From positions 1-32,779 of the forward strand of contig CAZHOV010000049.1 in the NCBI GenBank assembly GCA_964534315.1: a DNA stretch of 32,779 nucleotides. The letters are read 5' to 3'. The notes under the pieces were generated by a model. That model did not search any database. It was given only the letters and a program-made list of their open reading frames with translations, and had not been told where the DNA came from. The position numbers were made by a program, and so were the translations under genes. Source of the stretch: CAZHOV01 sp964534315. GTDB taxonomy: Bacteria > Bacteroidota > Bacteroidia > Chitinophagales > Saprospiraceae. The first letter of the stretch is position 1, and each line of letters starts with the position of its first letter. Of the stretch, positions 15,531 to 24,028 are shown piece by piece.

Positions 15531-17897
15531 ATGCAAATAGAAAAACCGCTTTTCCAACCATCAGTAGCTAACCTCTTTGCCCGATTAGGAATGTTGATCC
15601 TCTTTTGGGCGGCCTTCTCCTGTATGGCTTACGCTCAATCTGATGGTGCCACCGCTAACTTCGGCGCATACAATATTGAATTTGATTACGCCGATGATCC
15701 CTATTACAATGATTCTACTATTTCTCTTGACCTGAAACTGAAAGCTATTCAGGGTGGCCAACGCTACAAACTAGGAAGAGGAGAAATTAAAGTGTATGAA
15801 ATCGTTGACGGTGAAAAGTTAGAATACGACGTCACCAATGTAATCAATAAAGTGGAGGAAAGCCAGGAGATAAATATTACCGAACAATATAATGTACTCC
15901 TTCTGGCCGATATCAGCAAAAATATCGATCAGGCAGAAATCGATAAAGGAAAGGAGATTATTAAACAGATAGTTAGTGACATCTCTCTTCCGTCAGGCTC
16001 CAAATACCTGTTCTCTACCTTCGGAGACGAGGTTTCAGATCTTAAAGAATTGAACTCCTCCAATGTTAATGAAGTACTTCGAGATTATGCTCCTACCGCC
16101 GATGCTTCCGATCTCTATGGGGCTGTTTTCCGTCAGGTTCGTAAACTTCGGGATTTTGAAGGAAAAAAAGTGCTGATCCTGCTTTCAGACGGAAATCATA
16201 GTACCCCCCAAATTCCTTATTATAATACCCACCTGCCATATGAGGAGGAGGAAGTGCTAAAACTGTTTGAACAATTAAGCTTCGAACTTTCTGTTTTCTC
16301 GATCGGACTCGGCAGCCAGATTAACGAACCCTTTCTTTCAGCATTGGTGAAAACGACCTCCAATGCTTCCGACTCTTACAGCCAAGGAGTGCTCCCGGAT
16401 AATCTCAAGGAGAATCTCTTTAGCGGAGCCCAATTAAAAAGTAATAATATCGCTCAGCTGTTTCCTCCTTCCGGACGGAATATCTTTACCGGAGAATCCC
16501 GAAAACTAAAAGTTATTTGGGTAGAAACCGATTCGGTAGAGGTCAATTTTTCGTTGGGAAGTATTCAGATTCCCATAGAAATAAAATCCGGCGGAATCAG
16601 TGCCACTACCTGGACAGTCTATTTTCTAATCGGCGCCCTCTTTGTCGCACTACTGTTTATGGCCTTTTCGTTGGCCGTACCAGTGATTACCCGACAGAAT
16701 TTTAAACGCAAATACGTACAGCCCTATAAACGGATTCCCGGGGTCACCAAGCGGGATCCGCTGACCAATGAACCCTTTGAAGAGGGCGAGCTGGTTGTGG
16801 TGAAATGCACACAGGTGACCTCGCTCTCTACCTGGGACGGCCTGGGCGGGCAATGCCCTAATTATCCGGATTGCCTCGATTTTGTTAACCCCTGTAACGG
16901 AGCAGGTGCCCCTACAGGAAATGAAAACTTTTTCTCCATGAAAGGAGTGCTGGGCAAACTGAACTGGTTGTGGTTTGGTAGTCTCGGAGGGTTTATCGCC
17001 TGGTCTTTATTTGCCATCACTCAGGTCCTCAATCTTTCCTGGTATAAAGACCTGATGAAAGGGATAACAGAACTGGGCTTTGTGTCCAGTTCGTTTGACA
17101 AGTCTATCAATGTATCTTCCCTGGAAGTGCTCTCCAATGAAACCTTACTAGGTATTGCTTTTGGTACCGGTATTTCCTTTGCGCTGGCCTGGGTAGAAGA
17201 ACGAGGCCAACCCAGAAAGATTTCCTGGTTCAGAATTTTCTTACGGACAGTTATCGGGATGGTGGTTTCATTTGTCGTCTTTGTTATCGGTTTCTACATT
17301 CAATATACCGGATTACTCCCCTTTAATTGGTTAAATGCTTTGTTAACCTGGTTACTATTGGGAATAGCACTGGGGTTGGTGTTGTCGATCAAGTCAAGCG
17401 TATCGCCCAAGAGAGGTGTCATGGGAGGCATACTGGCCTCAGCGATTGCCTTTGGCGTGTACTTCTTTTTGTCGACTTTTACACAAGAATATAGCCTGAC
17501 CAAGCTCTTTAGTTTTATTATTATGGGCGGGGTGCTCGGCTATACCCTTGTAACGATTATTGCTACCCTGGAAGATTTTGAAATGGAATACCTCACTCCG
17601 GAGAAATTTCAGGGTACTAACCCCATCAGTAAGTGGCTCAAATCAGGTGTTGATGTAACGATAGGCCGGGAACCGGGGTGTTATGTCTATGTCAAGTGGG
17701 AAGATGATGCCGTATTGCCGCACCATGCCGTGTTGACCTTTGAAAAAGGCGTAGTCTTTATGGAACCAATAGGAGAAACCCTGGTCAATGGTCGTATGCT
17801 TTCAAAAGGCAAGAAAACTGCGCTCAAAGATGGCGATCTGATCCAACTGGGCCGCGATAGCATTACTAAAATGCGTTACAAGGAAAAACGAAAGTGA
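15531..17897 (+). CDS. VWA / RING-like / polytopic / FHA membrane protein
   Basis: A 788-residue protein (ATG at 15531 begins the signal peptide ending AYAQ; an in-frame TTG at 15507 adds nothing). Residues about 118-290 are a periplasmic VWA domain with a degenerate MIDAS (DISKN at 127-131; LLSDGNH at 217-223). Transmembrane helix 362-384 brings the chain to the cytoplasm. Residues 409-455 resemble a RING/treble-clef segment: DPLTNEPFEEGELVVVKC, Trp435, then GGQCPNYPDC and Cys455, with the first Cys pair replaced. Six more hydrophobic helices follow (about 478-680), and an FHA-like domain (707-782: IGR, LPHHA, LVNG, LKDGDLIQLG) ends it in the cytoplasm. It may be an E3-like or phospho-signal hub of the Ubl system; that role is inference. 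Confidence 0.82.
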   Translation: MQIEKPLFQPSVANLFARLGMLILFWAAFSCMAYAQSDGATANFGAYNIEFDYADDPYYNDSTISLDLKLKAIQGGQRYKLGRGEIKVYEIVDGEKLEYDVTNVINKVEESQEINITEQYNVLLLADISKNIDQAEIDKGKEIIKQIVSDISLPSGSKYLFSTFGDEVSDLKELNSSNVNEVLRDYAPTADASDLYGAVFRQVRKLRDFEGKKVLILLSDGNHSTPQIPYYNTHLPYEEEEVLKLFEQLSFELSVFSIGLGSQINEPFLSALVKTTSNASDSYSQGVLPDNLKENLFSGAQLKSNNIAQLFPPSGRNIFTGESRKLKVIWVETDSVEVNFSLGSIQIPIEIKSGGISATTWTVYFLIGALFVALLFMAFSLAVPVITRQNFKRKYVQPYKRIPGVTKRDPLTNEPFEEGELVVVKCTQVTSLSTWDGLGGQCPNYPDCLDFVNPCNGAGAPTGNENFFSMKGVLGKLNWLWFGSLGGFIAWSLFAITQVLNLSWYKDLMKGITELGFVSSSFDKSINVSSLEVLSNETLLGIAFGTGISFALAWVEERGQPRKISWFRIFLRTVIGMVVSFVVFVIGFYIQYTGLLPFNWLNALLTWLLLGIALGLVLSIKSSVSPKRGVMGGILASAIAFGVYFFLSTFTQEYSLTKLFSFIIMGGVLGYTLVTIIATLEDFEMEYLTPEKFQGTNPISKWLKSGVDVTIGREPGCYVYVKWEDDAVLPHHAVLTFEKGVVFMEPIGETLVNGRMLSKGKKTALKDGDLIQLGRDSITKMRYKEKRK

Positions 17898-17964
17898 TAA
17901 TTTGTTAAGATTTTATTAACGGTTGAAAAATATTTGTATTTTTAATCAGATGATGGGGGTTAGT

Positions 17965-17976
17965 GAGTAATTACTC
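17965..17976. promoter_or_regulatory. 12-base palindrome before the adhesin gene
   Basis: GAGTAATTACTC is a perfect palindrome in the 122-base spacer, 43 bases before the start codon. The spacer also has the small inverted repeat GTTAA-N7-TTAAC (about 17905-17921). It may be an operator or a leader structure that sets adhesin expression apart from the genes before it. Confidence 0.35.
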
Positions 17977-18019
17977 TCTACACATCTAAAAACATTTTCA
18001 AACTCCAAAAATAGACAAT

Positions 18020-21000
18020 ATGAAGAATAAGATGTTTACAAAATTTGCAATTGGTCATTGGTTTTCATTAAGCTTGGTGCTGTTGCTGAGTGGGTTTGTA
18101 GTTGGGGGAGTGCAGGGGCAGAATTGTAATAATAATTTTTTTAGTGTCTTTCCGACTAGCACTGTGACTCCAGCTACCTGTGGTCTTGCAGATGGATCCA
18201 TGACTATTAGTTTTGAAGTGGGTAATTTAGGATCCGGGGATGAATGCGAATTCAAAATTAGTGGAAATGGTATTTCAGATATGACATTTACAATGACCGG
18301 AGACGGGAATGAAAATGCCCCAGATATGGTTTCTGAAACTATATCTGGTTTAGGAGCAGGTACTTATACTGTTGTTACAGTAACATTATTACTAGACAAC
18401 GGTGATGACGGGCAAATTCAGCCAGTTAATACAAATGGTAATGTTGTAATTCCGGAGGCCATTGACTTTACGTTAGCTTTCGATACCATTCAACCAACTT
18501 GTATTGGAGGTGATGTACCTACTTCAGGAAACTGGAATGGATCCATTGAAGTGACTGTTACCCCATCAGGTATTGCAAGTATGTACACTTACCGTCTCAT
18601 CGATACAGGTAATGGCAACGTAATCGATGATTTTGGACCTAATTCAATGACTACTCACACCTTCTCAGGCTTGGATCCCGATGATTATATTGTTTCTGTA
18701 GAAGATGAAAGTGGGTGTATTGACTCTTCAGGAGTTATTACGCTAAATGATCTTGATGATGTAACCTTCACGACTACGCCCACCGATCCTTTTTGCGAAA
18801 TGGGTAATCTTCCTTCAAATCCTAATGGCTCTATTGAAATTAATGTAACCGCCGGAACTCCTGATTTTACGTTTGAACTGACAGGAGATGCCTCCGAAAC
18901 AGCTACCCAAAGCGGAACCTCCTACACTTTCACAGGCTTGGATGACGGCCTTTACATGGTTGAGGTTACCGACGAAAACGGATGTACGTCCAGTACGCCT
19001 TTCAATATAGTGCTGGATGAACTCGTCGATCTCCAGATCTTTGCAGTTGGTACTGATCCGAATTGTGATGACGGACCCGAAAGCGGATCAATCGATGTGT
19101 CGATCGTAGCCGGCGGCTCGGGAGCAACCTTGTCTTATGACTGGTATCTTTTGCCGTCCGGACAAAATCCTATTGGAAATATTCAGGACCCAACAGGCCT
19201 AATTGCCGGGGCTTACGATGTTATCGTCACTAATGAAGATAACCAATGTAAGGATAATCTTAATCCTGATATTGTACTGGAACCTCTGGTTTTTCCGGTA
19301 ATCTCCAATATTTCTACGACAGATGAGACTTGTACGGCCGGTTTAAATGGGGCAGTCACCTTTACGGTCAGTAATTTGGAAACCAATGTGGGAGATTACG
19401 AGATTTTTGATATTCCGGGAAATGTTACGGTCGTTCCACCTACCCCTGTAACCAACCAGACTGTAACCGTGGAAGATTTTGCTGCCGGAGCATATGAAGT
19501 GGTGGTGACCAGTGACGAGGGATGTAGTACCTCTCAAACCTTTGCCATCGGCACTGATGATGTTGAGTTGATGATTCAGGAAGTAGAAGTGATGAATCCC
19601 CGTTGCGAAGGCGTTGAGGACGGGTTTATTGATATCAATAGTATTATGAATCCTAACGGACAGGTTACTTACGATTGGAGTACAGGTGGAGATACGGATC
19701 GTATAGAAGACCTTCCTCCGGGTACGTATACCGTTACCGTAATAGATGACTTCGGCTGCGAAGGCGTAGAGTCTTACACATTAGAATATGATTTTGACTT
19801 GGAGATCGATACCATTGCCACAGACCCACCCGCTTGCCCGGGCGCCTCTGACGGGTCGGCTATGGGGGAGATAACCTCTCTGACCAATGCCAGCGAATAC
19901 GAAGTGGCATGGTTAAACGCGGAAGGAAATTCAACGGAAACGATTACCGGTCCTTCTTTTTCTTCTGATAACTTGTTCAGCGGATTAACTACCCTTATCG
20001 TTACAGAAACGATGCCTGTTCCGGGGTGTGCAGACACGATCGAGTTTGTCCTGACGCCGCCGGCAGATCCTTTTGAGCTAGGCTTTATTACGATCAATAA
20101 TACGGTTGATTGCAATGGAAACAATACCGGTAGCGCAACGATCAATCTAACCAATATTGACCCCGATGTAATCACAGCACCTTTTAATTATACATGGCTG
20201 GATGAAAACGGAAATGTGATTTGTTCTATTTCGAACAGTAATGAATTGACCCACACCTGTGACGATATACCCGGAGGTGATTTTCAGGTGATCGTTTCCA
20301 AAGATGGCTCTCCCTGCGAAGGCGTTTTTGACGGCAACATGTCTGAGCCCCCTGCAATTGCTGGAAGCGTCGACGAAGTGATCAATGTGGATTGTTTTGG
20401 TGATTCCACAGGGTCTGTGTCCGTAACTGTCAGTGGAGGGACACCCCCATTCCAATTTGCGTGGAATAATAATGAAACGACTGAGGATCTGCAAGATCTG
20501 CCTGCCGGGGATTATCAACTTACGGTTACGGATGATAATGATTGTATGTTTGAGCTCCTTCCAGTAGCAGAAGTTACCCAACCTACGCAAATCGATGTTT
20601 TGATAACAGGGGATAATATTGTCTGTTCGGGAGATTCCACGGCAGAACTTTTTGCCGATGTAATGGGCGGGACGCTGGATCCTGGGAATGATTATGCTTA
20701 CCAGTGGAGTGACAACCAAACATCGAATCCTGCAACAAATCTTTCCAGTGGAGTGTATTTGGTTACCGTTACGGATGATAATGGCTGTACCATGGATGGG
20801 GATTCTTTTCAGGTTGATGAACAATCTACCAGTGCAGCTAGTAATTCCATTACCATAGAAGGTAACACTTCTGTCATTAATCCCTCCGTCACAGAGGAGG
20901 TATTTTCAGGTGAGACCTTTACCATTTCTCTGGATGCTGAAGATCCGAATCTGGTTGTGACAGGAGTGGCCTGGATGTCGCTTGACCCGGAAGATAATAT

Positions 21001-21460
21001 TATAGAGAGCGATCCTGTTTCCGGATTTATTGAAGGAGACAATACCGGGAATAGTTTTGATTTGACGTTGACATTACGAGAGGGAACCGCCGATCCTCAG
21101 GAATCTGTACTTTTGGGCGTTACGCCTTTTTACAATGGTTGCCCCGGGGATTCGACTACCGTCCGGATGAGTGTTGTTGGTAATTTGGAACCCCTCATTC
21201 CGCCTTTCATTTCTCCTAACGGAGACGGAGTCAATGACGAATGGAACATCAAAGCAGCAGCAGGTACCGAAGTAGAGGATTACAACATACAGTTGTTTAA
21301 CCGCCAGGGAGGCCGGGTCATGCAAGCTAATTCGATTGATATGATCAATACCAATGACTGGGTGACTAACTGTCCGGACGGCACCTATTTCTATGTTATA
21401 GAAGTCGATAGCGAACGCCTGAGAGAGACTTTTTCCGGAACCTTGAATATTCAACGCTAA
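18020..21460 (+). CDS. SprB-repeat surface protein with gliding/T9SS C-terminal domain
   Basis: An 1146-residue secreted protein. Signal peptide about 1-33 (ending GGVQG-QN). Then about ten repeats of 75-90 residues with the SprB pattern: Cys-x-G, G-S-I/V-x-V, GGTPPFxFxW, tt-dL-aG-Y-x-VTVTDxxGC. The clearest copies are residues about 80-420 and 780-960. The C-terminus (about 1060-1146), with FISPNGDGVNDEW, LFNRQGGRV, CPDGTYFYVIEV and FSGTLNIQR, is the gliding-motility-associated (type B) domain that directs export by the type IX secretion system. It should be displayed on the cell surface, perhaps as a mobile or sensing adhesin. Same strand as the Ubl genes, 122 bases after the FHA protein. 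Confidence 0.9.
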   Translation: MKNKMFTKFAIGHWFSLSLVLLLSGFVVGGVQGQNCNNNFFSVFPTSTVTPATCGLADGSMTISFEVGNLGSGDECEFKISGNGISDMTFTMTGDGNENAPDMVSETISGLGAGTYTVVTVTLLLDNGDDGQIQPVNTNGNVVIPEAIDFTLAFDTIQPTCIGGDVPTSGNWNGSIEVTVTPSGIASMYTYRLIDTGNGNVIDDFGPNSMTTHTFSGLDPDDYIVSVEDESGCIDSSGVITLNDLDDVTFTTTPTDPFCEMGNLPSNPNGSIEINVTAGTPDFTFELTGDASETATQSGTSYTFTGLDDGLYMVEVTDENGCTSSTPFNIVLDELVDLQIFAVGTDPNCDDGPESGSIDVSIVAGGSGATLSYDWYLLPSGQNPIGNIQDPTGLIAGAYDVIVTNEDNQCKDNLNPDIVLEPLVFPVISNISTTDETCTAGLNGAVTFTVSNLETNVGDYEIFDIPGNVTVVPPTPVTNQTVTVEDFAAGAYEVVVTSDEGCSTSQTFAIGTDDVELMIQEVEVMNPRCEGVEDGFIDINSIMNPNGQVTYDWSTGGDTDRIEDLPPGTYTVTVIDDFGCEGVESYTLEYDFDLEIDTIATDPPACPGASDGSAMGEITSLTNASEYEVAWLNAEGNSTETITGPSFSSDNLFSGLTTLIVTETMPVPGCADTIEFVLTPPADPFELGFITINNTVDCNGNNTGSATINLTNIDPDVITAPFNYTWLDENGNVICSISNSNELTHTCDDIPGGDFQVIVSKDGSPCEGVFDGNMSEPPAIAGSVDEVINVDCFGDSTGSVSVTVSGGTPPFQFAWNNNETTEDLQDLPAGDYQLTVTDDNDCMFELLPVAEVTQPTQIDVLITGDNIVCSGDSTAELFADVMGGTLDPGNDYAYQWSDNQTSNPATNLSSGVYLVTVTDDNGCTMDGDSFQVDEQSTSAASNSITIEGNTSVINPSVTEEVFSGETFTISLDAEDPNLVVTGVAWMSLDPEDNIIESDPVSGFIEGDNTGNSFDLTLTLREGTADPQESVLLGVTPFYNGCPGDSTTVRMSVVGNLEPLIPPFISPNGDGVNDEWNIKAAAGTEVEDYNIQLFNRQGGRVMQANSIDMINTNDWVTNCPDGTYFYVIEVDSERLRETFSGTLNIQR

Positions 21461-21477
21461 CTCCAAATAAATAATCT

Positions 21478-21504
21478 CCCCTGAAGGCGCTAACCCTTCA
21501 GGGG
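21478..21504 (+). terminator. Hairpin between adhesin and PorP/SprF genes
   Basis: CCCCTGAAGG (21478-21487) pairs perfectly with CCTTCAGGGG (21495-21504) over a 7-base loop. It lies 17 bases after the adhesin stop and is followed by TAGGGCTTTC, a poor T-run. A partial terminator that lowers expression of the next gene, or an mRNA-stabilising 3' hairpin, fits best. Confidence 0.5.
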
Positions 21505-21514
21505 TAGGGCTTTC

Positions 21515-23599
21515 ATGAATCCCTTCAAAATCAATGCATTTATGAAAAATATAATTTCTACTTTTTTAATTGCCGGTTTTCTATTTGGTACCCTCAACGT
21601 GCTGTGGAGCCAGCAAATCCCTATCAGCAATCACTACCTCTACAATAATAAATTGTACAATCCTGCAGCTACCGGAGTAGATGGAGGACAGGTCACGCTC
21701 AATTACCGACAGCAATTCTTGTCGATCGAAGAAAACCGCCCAAATACCATTCTACTTAATGTAGGGTTAGCCCCTATAAAATCAGCCGACCGTTTTGGGG
21801 TAGGGCTCAACCTCGTGTATGACGAAGCCGGCCTGATCGGTCGTACGGATATCAGCGCATTATTTGCCTATCAATTAGTGAATACCGATAATGTATTGCT
21901 CTCGGCAGGAATAAAAGCCGGATATTTGCTGCAGCAAATGAATTTTGGAGATATTCTTGATGATGCCGTAGATAATGGCGTAGATGCCACCGATCAAGTC
22001 TTTTTGAACGAAAATGTGACCGAGGGAACCTTTCAGGGTGGTCCTGGTCTATATTTCAGATATACGCTGGAAGACGGACATCAAATCAAAGTGGATGCCG
22101 CTATGCCGCAGCTGCTCACCAGCGATTTGGAATATCAGTCTGACGGTTCTACTGCAACCTTTGTTAGTGAAAACCACCTGATCTATAATGTAAGCTTCTA
22201 CGCCAATGTGGCTGATGGTGTAGCGATCGAACCCCACTTTATGGGTAGGGGCATCTTGGGCGACAAAGAGCTAAAAGCCGGGATGTTTGACCTTTCTTTG
22301 AGAGCGCATTTTATCGATGCCCTTTGGGTAGGACTTGGATACCGGTCGGGCTTATGGGCGGATCAAGATGGTATTAACACCGCAGGTATTTATGGGGCCG
22401 TCGGGTTACAGTTTATTGAAGATCTGACGTTATTCCTTTCTGTTGAAGGTCGTTCAGCTCTTGGGATGACTGTCGAAGTGGGCGGTTCTTATAATTTTAA
22501 TAATGCGCCTTCCGCACCAGTCTTTACCGACCCTGTAAAACTCAGAACGTTTAATGAAAATCTTAATGAGGCAACAGAGTCGATCTACCGTGCTCAGGAG
22601 TTAATCCCCTTAGCTCAGTTTAACCTCGATGCGGCTACAAAGGCCTATGAAGATGTTGAGGATGGAAGGGTCGATAGCCCCATACTCCAACAAGACCGCA
22701 TAACAGAAGCTTATAGCCTGCTGGAAAATGCAAAAGAAAAATACGGCGAACTGGAAAATGAATTGATGACCGCCCAAAATCTGCTAGGCCAGTCCGAAAA
22801 GATAAATGACGACGTAGAAAATTCCGGTAAAACCCTGTCAAGTAAAGAGGCAAGTGCCCTCAAGCGCACCCGCGGAGAATACAACAATGCGAAATCCGAT
22901 GCCAACTTGCTCAAAAACCGGATTGCTAGTACCCGAAGGGAAATCCAACGGGTAGAAAATGAATTTGGAGTAGGTAAAGACCTGATTCCTTCTCTTATGG
23001 AAGATGGAAAGGTAACTGCCCTCGAAAACTATTTCCAAACAAAATTGAACCTGGTAAACAACCTTCCTTATGATGGTAATAAGGTAAGCGTTGCCCAAAA
23101 AGGTAACCAATATGAAGTCACCTACTCTTATGCCGATGAAGTGTTAGAGTACAATGTGCAAAAAGACTTGCCAAAAGTCCAATCACTGCTCAACCATATC
23201 GTAGAACGCATCGAACAACTGGATGAAGAAAACGTCACCGTCGAAAGAATTATCTTGAAAGCAGCCTATCAAGGCGATGTCGATGAATTAGAAGACGAAG
23301 CGGACTTCCAATACCAAGGCGACTACCGCAGCGCTATAAATGTTAACTATGACGTGGTCGAACTGAGTAATTCAGGAACCGTAATTGGAAGAACGGAAGA
23401 TAAACGCCAAACGATCAATACTTCTGATGAACTTACCATCGAAACCCTTGCCGTACTTAAGCTTTATGGTATGCAAGAATACCTGGATAGCCAGCAGAAT
23501 ATCGTGACCGAAAATAATATGGACCTGGAAGTTACCGCGCCAAATTCGCAAAATCTAAGTATCCAGGTTAACGATATTATTATCGTGATCAGTAAATAA
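21515..23599 (+). CDS. PorP/SprF-family outer-membrane protein with long coiled-coil extension
   Basis: A 694-residue protein; the ATG at 21542 (10th codon) starts the better signal peptide (MKNIISTFLIAGFLFG...). Residues about 25-330 are the PorP/SprF beta-barrel, with the hallmark LYNNKLYNPAATG near the start, GVGLNLVYDEAGLIGRTD, and a C-terminal block DLTLFLSVEGRS. Family members are about 300 residues, so this one is more than twice as long. Residues about 345-500 are predicted coiled coil (heptad-rich, Glu/Lys/Ala). The last 170 residues (VERIILKAAYQGDVDE...) are a domain I do not recognise, perhaps an OmpA-like or periplasmic binding module. SprF helps SprB reach the surface in gliding bacteria; by analogy this is the partner of the preceding adhesin. 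Confidence 0.87.
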   Translation: MNPFKINAFMKNIISTFLIAGFLFGTLNVLWSQQIPISNHYLYNNKLYNPAATGVDGGQVTLNYRQQFLSIEENRPNTILLNVGLAPIKSADRFGVGLNLVYDEAGLIGRTDISALFAYQLVNTDNVLLSAGIKAGYLLQQMNFGDILDDAVDNGVDATDQVFLNENVTEGTFQGGPGLYFRYTLEDGHQIKVDAAMPQLLTSDLEYQSDGSTATFVSENHLIYNVSFYANVADGVAIEPHFMGRGILGDKELKAGMFDLSLRAHFIDALWVGLGYRSGLWADQDGINTAGIYGAVGLQFIEDLTLFLSVEGRSALGMTVEVGGSYNFNNAPSAPVFTDPVKLRTFNENLNEATESIYRAQELIPLAQFNLDAATKAYEDVEDGRVDSPILQQDRITEAYSLLENAKEKYGELENELMTAQNLLGQSEKINDDVENSGKTLSSKEASALKRTRGEYNNAKSDANLLKNRIASTRREIQRVENEFGVGKDLIPSLMEDGKVTALENYFQTKLNLVNNLPYDGNKVSVAQKGNQYEVTYSYADEVLEYNVQKDLPKVQSLLNHIVERIEQLDEENVTVERIILKAAYQGDVDELEDEADFQYQGDYRSAINVNYDVVELSNSGTVIGRTEDKRQTINTSDELTIETLAVLKLYGMQEYLDSQQNIVTENNMDLEVTAPNSQNLSIQVNDIIIVISK

Positions 23600-23622
23600 T
23601 GGATCACTACTTTTAGGATCTT

Positions 23623-23748
23623 AAGGAGGGTGGGCGTCTCAAAACACTAATTGTGTTGCAAGACACCCAACTTCCTTCTTTGGGCGTAGGCCCAAAATAA
23701 AAAAAACGCCCGGGGCCGGCTCAAATACTTTTGAGGCTAGCCTCGGGC
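23623..23748 (+). terminator. Three consecutive hairpins after the PorP/SprF gene
   Basis: First, an imperfect stem of about 25 pairs at 23623-23677 (arms AAGGAGGGTGGGCGTCT and AGACACCCAACTTCCTT, loop TAAT). Second, a perfect TTTGGGC/GCCCAAA stem at 23679-23696. Third, a stem at 23708-23748 with arms GCCCGGGGCC and about GGCTAGCCTCGGGC, followed by TATCTTTC. The cluster ends the nine-gene run, and the stacked hairpins make a strong stop. They may also be a dispersed intergenic element. Confidence 0.65.
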
Positions 23749-24028
23749 TATCTTTCTAACCCAATGATCGAAAACCATGCAAAAACTATTTTTCTATTAT
23801 CCCTCAACCGATAGTAAATTAAAGATTCATCCTGTTCCTTGTTCTTTCTACCTTACCCTATTTCTTTTATCCGATTCTTTTGTTGTACAAGGACAAAAAT
23901 TGTGTGATGTAGAAAGTATTTCGGAAACCATTGTAGTTGACCGTTTCATTTATATGAATTAGCAAATTCAAAAAAAAATTGTAGTTTTAAAGCTGTTGCT
24001 ACTTCATTTTTCCAATAAATCAATTGAA
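23749..24028. other. AT-rich spacer upstream of the channel gene
   Basis: With the preceding hairpins this makes a 429-base stretch with no strong gene. A 61-codon frame at 23777-23962 has a weakly hydrophobic middle but no recognisable similarity and is set aside. The promoter for the channel gene should lie here. I find no exact TAnnTTTG. Confidence 0.4.

Noticed and set aside
7071..17897. Type II CBASS or a known Bil/Bub operon
   Set aside because: No CD-NTase or CBASS effector gene is present, and the JAB protein is membrane-fused, unlike the compact four-gene defence operons known to me.
20147..20824. A 225-codon minus-strand frame inside the adhesin gene
   Set aside because: It is antisense to a well-supported repeat protein; its composition (many Ile, Arg and His) is that of a shadow frame.
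23777..23962. A 61-codon open frame upstream of the channel gene
   Set aside because: It has no family resemblance, a poor signal-peptide-like middle, and lies in AT-rich spacer after a terminator cluster, so chance is the best explanation.
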